DNA from: Narthecium ossifragum
Lineage: Eukaryota; Streptophyta; Magnoliopsida; Dioscoreales; Nartheciaceae
NCBI GenBank assembly: GCA_963920575.1
Contig: OY986969.1
Span: forward strand, 12,726,615-12,790,614
Reading direction: 5' to 3'
DNA: 64,000 nt
Shown: piece by piece, positions 57,004 through 64,000 of the stretch
Layout: every line of letters begins with the position of its first letter
Position numbering within the stretch: position 1 is the first letter of the stretch
The notes under the pieces: generated by a model
Database searches by the model: none
What the model was told of the DNA's origin: nothing
Seen by the model: the letters and a program-made list of their open reading frames with translations, nothing else
Made by a program: the position numbers and the translations under genes

Positions 57004-57283
57004 GAGGTGGCTTTACAGTCTCTTTGGCCGGTGCCGGAGCTAGAGCTAATATATTAGTTTGCCTTCTAAACTTGGAAGTCTTCAATCCAAGAAAAATCCT
57101 GAACCTCTCAAGAATCAAACTCCCCATGTGTCCTCCAATTACATTGTCTTCTGATGAGACCACCTTAACATACTCAACTCTCTCATCATCTACGGAAGCA
57201 ACCATCAGTTTATAGCTGAAGAACAAGAATGTGGGCATGGATATGAGTATGAGAAAGAACAAGGACTGTGAAGCTGAGACCAT
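57004..57283 (-). CDS. Secreted or anchored protein N-terminus, fragment
   Basis: The ATG at 57283 (minus) begins MVSASQSLFFLILISMPTFL, a hydrophobic signal or anchor. It is followed by an acidic stretch (DDERVEYVKVVSSEDN), FRIFLGLKTSKFRR and LALAPAPAKETVKPP. A signal followed by APAP repeats recalls plant hydroxyproline-rich or formin-like cell-surface proteins, but I cannot name it. The frame runs on to 56960 through the antisense of the phospholipase fragment, so the last codons are not native. The upstream side is GAAAAG-rich on the plus strand, that is, pyrimidine-rich leader-like. It is probably a first exon or gene fragment. Confidence 0.45.
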
Positions 57284-57464
57284 TTTCTTTGATGAAGAGA
57301 GGACACACCAATCATTCCTCATGAGAGGTCTATGAAGGGATTTATGGTCTCTGTGATTGAAGCTGGGTGGTGGATGTGTTGACAGGGTGAAACAATGCAA
57401 AGACTGAAAGCCTTCAATGCTATTTCAAGGAACCCCTGACTCCTGGCAGTTGTGTAAATAGTAG

Positions 57465-58015
57465 AAAAGAGAAAAGAGAAAAGAGAAAAGAGAAAAGAGA
57501 AAAGTGAAGGTGGGAGCTCGTCGTCGGTTAAAACCAGTATAGGAGAGATAGTAGGAACATCAGATAATGGTTGTGGTGGCTGATCGATGAGATTTGAGGC
57601 GAAGACGGTGATCGAATGAGAGAAAAGTAAAGAGAAAAGAGAAAAGAGAAAATGAAAAATGAAAAAGAGAAAAGTGAAGTTGGGAGCTTGTCATCGGTTA
57701 AGACCAGTTTAGGAGGGATAATAGGGACATCAGCGAATGATTCTGGTGGCTGATCAACAAGAATGGTGGCGGAGACCGGGGATCGAAGGAGAAAAGTGAA
57801 AAGAGAAAAGAGAAAAGTGAAGTTGGGAGTTCATTGTCGGTTAAGATTAGTATAGGAGGGATAATAGAGACATCAGGGAATGATTATGGTGGCTGATTGA
57901 CGAGCATGGTGGCGTAGACGGAGGATAGAAGAAGAAAAGATAAAAGATAAAAGAGTAAAGAGAAAAATAAAAAATGAAAAATGAAAAAGAGAAAAGTGAA
58001 GTTGGGAGTTCTTTG
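57465..58015. repeat. GAAAAG-rich long-unit tandem repeat
   Basis: Four imperfect units begin at about 57504, 57674, 57817 and 57996 with GTGAAGTTGGGAG. They contain GACATCAG(A/C/G)GAATG and GTGGTGGCTGAT, separated by GAGAAAAG runs. Unit length is 143-179 bases. Confidence 0.85.
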
Positions 58016-58639
58016 CTATGTTTTGTATGTTGTTCATTGGTCCAATTCAATATTGGCCCAATATTCAGTTTTCTCTTTTCTCATTTCTGTTTGCTATGTT
58101 TTGTATATTGTTCATTGTTTCAGTTCAATACTGCATATTCACTTTTCACTTATCTCCTTTCAATGCGGATTCCGACAGCCGCTTCTTGCAGCTCCGCTTG
58201 GACTCTTGATGAAGTCATCCTCGTGAATAGGGTGATGAGCAGATAGGCGGCGACGGCGGCGGCTGCCTGCAGGTCTGTTTCAGTTTTCCCTTTTCTCTTT
58301 TCGCTTGTCTATTTTCTCCTTTCAATGCGGATTTCGACAGTCGCTTCCTGCAGCCCATGCTGCGCACTAGAGGACGACGGCGACGTGGAGATCCGGGCCT
58401 GATGATGGCAACAGTGATGGGCGGCAACGATAGCGAACTTGTCAGGGGATACCTCGTCGACAGGGGAGAAGGGACGTAGTTTAGAGGAGGCGTCACTGGA
58501 GCTCGTGGAGGAGACAAACTGTGAGGTAGGAGAGGATGGCGGTGCTTGGTCTCCGGATTTGGCTGGAGAATGGACGGAGGAGGTTCGCGGCGGTGAGGGG
58601 TCCTTGGATATGATGGTGGATGGTGCTGGAGACGTCAAG
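58016..58639. other. Low-copy sequence with a short duplication
   Basis: CTCCTTTCAATGCGGATT followed by CGACAG(C/T)CGCTTC occurs at about 58156 and 58317. The rest is GC-rich with weak open frames on both strands (for example 58638-58309 minus, Ser-rich). No domain recognised. Confidence 0.45.
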
Positions 58640-58644
58640 TGTGG

Positions 58645-60883
58645 CGTCGCGCCCCAACCCGCGTAGGCCCAACCGGGTCGGGCGACGCGAACCGGAACCT
58701 AACCTTCTGCGGAAATTTTGGCGAGTTTTCCCTCTAATCGTAGTGGTTACCCTAGCAATTCATAATCCTCCTGTATTATACAAACATTCACAAACCTCAA
58801 ATACTGAACTGGAATATAATACAAATCCTCAAAACAGGGAAATTATACATTTAACACTCCCGTAGGAGACTATCTATAACAAAAAGGTAAGACTGAGATC
58901 GCCGCTCCTCAAGCACCGTCAGACGCCGCCACGTCACCAAACACCGGCCCGGTAGGGGCGACCGAAGAAGAGCTAGCGCCAGCACCTGCAAAACGCAGCC
59001 CGGGTAGGAGTGAGCACTAAGCTCAGCATGGACACTACACTACGACACTCACAAGGGAGGGAACGCAACAGTGTCGCCCCCAAGCAAAGCCTGGGTGTAT
59101 ACAGAGGTCCCATAACCCCACCGGATAACCCAGAACACAGGGTCCCAACACTGCGGACTCACAGCAGGACCGTGAACACTAATGGCGGGACAAGGCACCG
59201 CTGAGTGGGCACACTCCCTACTCAGAGAGTCAAAGACTGCCGGACACTGGCTACACCTCAGGACTCAGCTCGAGGCCGACACGACCTCTAAACATCAAAC
59301 AACATATATTCAGGTCATCTAACCCTATCATCGAAAATCGACTGAATACTATAAATCGAGTCCTGGACCAAGCTACTCGCAACGGTCCTAGAGCTAGATC
59401 CGGACTACCCAAAAGCCCCGGATCGGCGAACAACCCATCGCCAGCGCCCTACACAGATGCAACTAATACACAACACAATACATGCTATGAACATGCGCAG
59501 GATAAAACATGTAAGCATGCAACAATATGTGATGATATAAATAACAAGGTCTGGGCACGGCACCCTGCCGGCCCATGGTGGTGAACAAGTAAGTAAGGTC
59601 TAGGAGTTGTTGCAGTGGTACCACCACCAACTGCCAATAGTCCACCACAACACCTGCACCGGGAAGCAGCCTCGCAAACAACAGCTCATAGATATCACAG
59701 ATAAAGCCCTCGGTGCACGCCGGCATGCAAGGCTAAGGAAAGCTGTAGGGCTACCCGCTCGTTTATTCTAAACATCCCGGGAGTCATCACTCCCTCGGTT
59801 CACCACTGCCCCTATTATAGGGCTATCATGCTTACAAGGTATAAAGCGGTAAGGAAAACCGGCATACCAAGCACCGCGGGCAAAAGCTATGAAAAGTCCT
59901 CTCTGCTACTAAAGGATCGATCTTTTCCCAAGAAGAGATCGATCTTTTAAGTAACAGTGAGCCTTCCCTCATTGTCGAGCTAAAGAAGATCTTCCTGATC
60001 TTTCTCGAGACAAAGGGCACCCTTCTTGTCGCGCCAAGAAAGATGGATCCTTCCTCCCAAGAAGATCGATCCTCCTCGCGACACAAGGTAACCATGCTAC
60101 CCAAGACCCAGGATCGATCATCTCCAAGCAGAGGATCGATCCTTCATCGGGCGCAGCATGACCAATCCATAGGGATCGATCCTTCCTCTAGAAGGATCGA
60201 TCCGGATGGGTTCTCCGGCGATCGGACGGCGAGAAATACCGTCGGAAAACGCTACCAAACCCCCTAAAACACTGGGATATGGTAGATCAAGGGACCACGA
60301 GTCCAAAACCGGTGAAATCATGGAAAACCAACATGTATATCTACATATCTAAGCAAAAGATCAACCACGAACCGGAAAAACTTCAAAAAACCCGAAAAGA
60401 TGTAGGTAGGATCCCTACCTAAGCAATAGCAGCTTCAATCCTAGCTGCTAGGCCTTGGATCTTCCTTAAACTCCTTCAAAATCGGTAGATTTGAGCTCCA
60501 AATCCACGGATTTCAAAATGATTCAAGGAAATCCGCCGAGTCCGCTTTATAGGCGGACGAACCGACCTATGAGGGATCGATCTCTTCTCAAAAGCGATCG
60601 ATCTCTCATGACGAATTCAGCTTGACTTTCTGGCACAAGAAGATCGATCTCTTAGCTAGAAAAGATCGATCCGATTTGTCCAAAAAGCTAGACTTGGGCA
60701 AGAACTCAAGCCCAAGCCAGGATCTTTCGATCCCGAGTCCCACTAACCATTCTAGCCAAACATTACCACAAACATGGTCAGTGTGTGCACACGCGAGTGT
60801 GAAACAAGCCGATAAGGCGCAATTTACCAAATTTCCTTTGCGGTCCACAGCGAGCCACAGGAGTAGAGGGACGGGTCCTCACA
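58645..60883 (-). mobile_element. Solo LTR, chromovirus type, minus
   Basis: The left edge is CGTCGCGCCCCAACCCG (TG decayed to CG) and the right edge GGGTCCTCACA. The TSD TGTGG is at 58640-58644 and 60884-60888. Palindrome arrays lie at 59912-60205 and 60570-60675 either side of a TATA-like CCTATAAAG (minus) near 60547. The conserved block is at 58983-59030. Confidence 0.88.
59912..60205 (-). repeat. GATCGATC array
   Basis: Ten or so words, mostly in pairs (GGATCGATC, GAAGATCGATCC). The best pair, GATCGATCCTTC with GAAGGATCGATC, is near 60175-60200. Confidence 0.85.
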
Positions 60884-60888
60884 TGTGG

Positions 60889-60943
60889 TGGTGTTGAGCA
60901 GCGAGTGGCGCCGGTTCCTACGAGGGTTGGAGCTCGAGGAGAA
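60889..60943. other. Short host-like flank between TSD and pol
   Basis: It follows the solo LTR and appears to continue 58639. It is fused to the integrase remnant at about 60944. Confidence 0.4.
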
Positions 60944-62506
60944 TCCCAGCTGCCTCCTGCGTCGAGGACACATGCTCTCAGCATGTCCTCCAAGATCTGG
61001 ATCGTCCGCTCTGACTGTCCATCTGTCTGCGGATGAAACGCCGTACTGAAGGTCAGGAGTGTGCCAACTGCCTCCTGAAAGGCCCTCCAGAACCAGCTGG
61101 TGAACCTGGGGTCATGGTCTGACACAATAGAAACTGGAACCACGTGTAGTCTGACTATCTCTCGGACGTACAAACTGCCCAACCTGTCAGTCGAGTCTGT
61201 CAATCGATCAACGATGACCCAAATCGCGTCGTTCCCCCTAGGAGATCTCGGTAGCCCGGTCACGAAGTCCATCGTGATCTGCTCCCACTTCCACTCAGCT
61301 AGTGGAAACGGCTGAAGTAACCCCGGAGTCCGCTGGTGCTCTGCCTTGACCTTCTGACAGGTAAGGCAGCGCGATACGAACTCCGTCACTGCCCTCTTCA
61401 TCCCGCGCCACCAGAACTGTCGCCGAAGATCCTAGTACATCTTGGTGCCATCGGGATGAACTGCAAAGCGAGAGTGGTGGAACTCTCGTAGGACGTCGTC
61501 TCGAAGAACCGGATCTGTTGTAACTGCTACTCTGCCTCGAAACTGTAGACCTCCATCTGGCGATACTGTCCAGTCTCCGTCTGCGCCCTCTGTGCCCGCT
61601 ACTGTGCGTAACTCCTCGAGCTCTGGGTCACTGTGCTGTGCCTCTAACACTCTGGCCAAGACTGCCGACATACTCTGCACTGCATAGAGGAAGCTGTTGG
61701 ATCCCCGATCCTCAAACTCGAGCCCCAACTGGCCCGCCGTCTCTAGAGCCTGTCACTGCCGCGATGACAACGCTGCAACTGCTGCTCTGGTGTCTCTCAC
61801 CTGTCTGCTCAGCGCGTCTGCTACGACGTTTGCCTTACCATGATGATAATGCAACTCGAAGTCGTAGTCTTCCAGTAGCTCCATCCAGCGTCGCTACCTC
61901 AGGTTGAGGTCACGTTGGGAAAAAACGTGCCTCAAGCTCTTATGGTCTGAGAAGACAGAAAACTTCTCGTCATAGAGGTAGTGACGGCATGTCTTTAGGG
62001 CGAAGACCACCGCTGCTAGCTCCAAGTCATGGGTCGGGTAGTTCCTCTCATGGTTCTTCAGCTGATGAGAACCATAGGAAACTGCGTGGCCCTCCTGCAT
62101 GAGGACACACCCCAAACCCTCACCGCTGGCGTCGCAGTAGACACTGTAACCAACGCCTCGCTCGGGGACGATCAGCACCAGTGCACTGGTCAACCTGGTC
62201 CTCAGCTCTATGAAGGCTCGCTCACTAGCATCATCCCACATGAACGGGACGGCCTTCTGTGTCAGTCTGGTCCGCGGTCCGGCTACTCTGGAGAAGTCTC
62301 GCACGAACCGCCTGTAGTACCCCGCCAATCCCAGGAAACTGCGGACCTCGAACACTGTCCTCGGTCTCTGCCACTGTACCACTGCCTCGACCTTGGCGGG
62401 GTCGACTGAGATCCCTGCTGCCGACACCACGTGTCCAAGGAACCCCACCTGTGCCAGCCAGAACTCGCACTTGGAAGCCTTGGCATAAAACTGATGCTCC
62501 CGAAGT
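60944..62506 (-). pseudogene. pol: Chromovirus pol: RT end, RNase H, integrase
   Basis: A single minus-strand frame carries the RT end ([20 protein letters not shown]), connection ([20 protein letters not shown]), RNase H ([34 protein letters not shown]) and integrase (CLTCQKVKAEH; ITMDFVTGLP; SIVSDHDPRFTSWFW; FHPQTDGQSERTIQIL). The catalytic acids of RNase H and integrase are kept. Three stops interrupt it: TAG at 61894-61896, TGA at 61753-61755 and TAG at 61432-61434, each explained by C to T change. The integrase C-terminus and 3' LTR are missing. The RT core continues beyond a solo LTR at 63961-64000. Tekay/Del type. Confidence 0.93.
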
Positions 62507-62511
62507 AGCTG

Positions 62512-63955
62512 TGATGAGTCACTAAATATTCACACTTAAACCCCTTAATTTACATTTGTTAGCCCGAGAGTGTTTGTATTTGATAGTTTGTTAATTGATT
62601 TCAGGTTTAACGAAGGTTCAAGTTAGAAAATACAGAAAAGGACTAATATGTGGAAATTACGCTGCCCCGCTGTCAGTTTGAAAAGAATTCACCAAATTCT
62701 CCAGATAAATCCTAAATTCCTGAACTTTTGAGGACTTATAGAAGACTTCAAGATGAATAACTTTTATGTTGGACATTTTGCGAGATTCTGGACACATTAG
62801 TAGCAGTTTTCAAGAATATGAAGATAAACAGATGCTGGAAGACTGGTATGTCGATGCTCAGGAGAATATTTGCCAAATATTCCACGTAAGTCCGAATATT
62901 ATAAAATCTTCGGGACAGGACAGACGACTTCCTAATCTACATCTTTCATGTTGAGCACATTTCCAAATTCCGGACGGGTTGAACCCAGTCTCGACCAGAA
63001 GGGGCTGTCAGACTTAAACTAAAAAATCCGAGTTGCACTTGAGGTCCAACTCAACCCAAAACCCTAATTCCGGGAATACACCTATAAGAAGGTGTTTGCT
63101 GGCCGAAAATTGGAGGTCCCCATAGAGAGAAAAGAGAGAACTAGGGTTTAGAGGATTCTATGGAGAAGATGGAGCTACAACGTGGATCCCAATCTTTCTT
63201 CATCGAATCTAAGGCTTCCATCACAAAGATGAGTAGCTAATTCTGTACTTAGGGATCTCATGAAGCTTTAGTAGATCTTCTTTGTATTTTCTAGTTTGAT
63301 TCTTGTTATCTTTTCAAAGACATGATCCTATGAATATGGTTTTATTTTATAAAGAGTTGAGGGAACAGAGTTCCTTGACGTACATTCAGACCTACTTGAT
63401 TGTTGTGCTTGATGGTAGAGATTCGTAGGATGGTTTTCATGTTGCTTTTGTATATGCCTTTGAGATAATCTATGCTAGATGAAGATAGGTTGTACTCAGA
63501 TTAAGTTCGAAGACAATCTATGCTAAGTTTAGATAGGTTATGTCTTGGGAAAACAATCACATTATTTTAGGGATTCATGTAAGCTTAAGAAGCTGTGAAT
63601 CCATAATGTCGAGATAAGAAAACAAGAGGATAACTAGAGAATACAGGAAGTGAAACTAAAGTGGATTGAGTAATCCCTAGGTTTTCTCTCATTGATCTAT
63701 TTTAATTTCGTTAATCGCTTTCTTAATTAGTTTTAATTAATCAGTTCCTAAAACCCCAAATCAATCCTTCTTCGCTTTAGAACTAGAGTGTTGAGAGTTA
63801 ATTCTGATGTTTCTTTGTTAGTCAAAGTTTTCCCTGATGACCGACCCCGTATTTCACCATTATTATATCTTATTAATTTAGCGTTGAAAGAAAGGTTTAC
63901 AAATTTCTAAATTACGTTTTGCATACGTTTTAACGACGATGTTTGTGAGCGATCA
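62512..63955 (+). mobile_element. Solo LTR, Athila type
   Basis: It is 1444 bp, starting TGATGAGTCACTAAATATTC and ending GAGCGATCA. The perfect TSD AGCTG is at 62507-62511 and 63956-63960. A TATA-like TATAAGAAG lies near 63083. It is the same family as the LTRs at 1002, 6146 and 14881, and splits the RT coding region of the minus-strand pol. Confidence 0.94.
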
Positions 63956-63960
63956 AGCTG

Positions 63961-64000
63961 CAACACTATCGCCAAGTGTCACTCGTGCTCCGCCTCTGAC
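63961..64000 (-). pseudogene. pol: RT core resumed after solo LTR
   Basis: The minus strand reads TCAGAGGCGGAGCACGAG and GGCGATAGTGTTGCA, the same RT stretch as bases 31-70 of this window. It joins 62506 once the solo LTR is removed, and runs off the window edge. Confidence 0.85.

Noticed and set aside
61401..64000. A functional integrated virus or active retroelement
   Set aside because: Three stops, missing integrase end and LTRs, and a solo LTR inside the RT show it is dead.
1..64000. tRNA or rRNA genes
   Set aside because: No tRNA box A/box B pairs or rRNA motifs were noticed; the only tRNA-like strings are primer-binding sites. No scan software was run.

Overview
The window is repeat-dense DNA from a flowering plant, probably intergenic or pericentromeric heterochromatin. 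The evidence is long terminal repeats (LTRs) that start TG and end CA with 5-bp target-site duplications (TSDs), primer-binding sites (PBSs) complementary to plant tRNA-Asp and initiator tRNA-Met, Athila-type and chromovirus-type Ty3/gypsy coding remnants, and only short scraps of plant genes. I found no complete host gene, rRNA, tRNA or CRISPR array. The species cannot be named from the sequence.

Left block (1-16290): two decayed chromovirus reverse transcriptase fragments, then an Athila-lineage complex with three LTRs around two internal regions (LTR 1002-2446, LTR 6146-7595, LTR 14881-16290). The first internal region keeps only a decayed gag-like frame. The second keeps an integrase pseudogene, an unidentified insert and a fourth LTR fragment. 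Both carry a CT-rich, possibly captured segment.

Middle-left (16291-25429): two truncated chromovirus-type LTRs, one minus and one plus. They are broken by a solo LTR of family III (16702-17954), a family III element without recognisable pol domains on the minus strand (19521-23203) and a solo Athila LTR (23566-25179).

Central nest (25430-51865): a host sequence split by LTR N (25834-51235, TSD CTCTC). N contains Athila element C (26734-37101, TSD GTAAG, both LTRs 1668 bp) and LTR M (38765-50717, TSD TAGCA). M contains partial LTR Z, Z contains minus-strand chromovirus X, and X contains solo LTRs W (41834-44245) and Y (45990-48311). That is five levels of insertion. Element C has gag, protease, reverse transcriptase, RNase H and integrase, and carries only three visible coding lesions.

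Right block (51866-64000): a solo LTR (51866-54318), a terminal-inverted-repeat DNA element (54649-55762), AT-rich DNA with a 65-bp tandem repeat, two plant gene scraps (a non-specific phospholipase C fragment and an opposite-strand secreted or anchored N-terminus), GAAAAG-rich tandem repeats, another solo LTR (58645-60883), and a minus-strand chromovirus pol interrupted by a solo Athila LTR (62512-63955).

The most unusual signal is a set of dense GATCGATC-centred palindrome arrays found in LTRs of both lineages. Coordinates of insertions with TSDs are base-accurate; other boundaries are approximate. All comparisons were made by eye.
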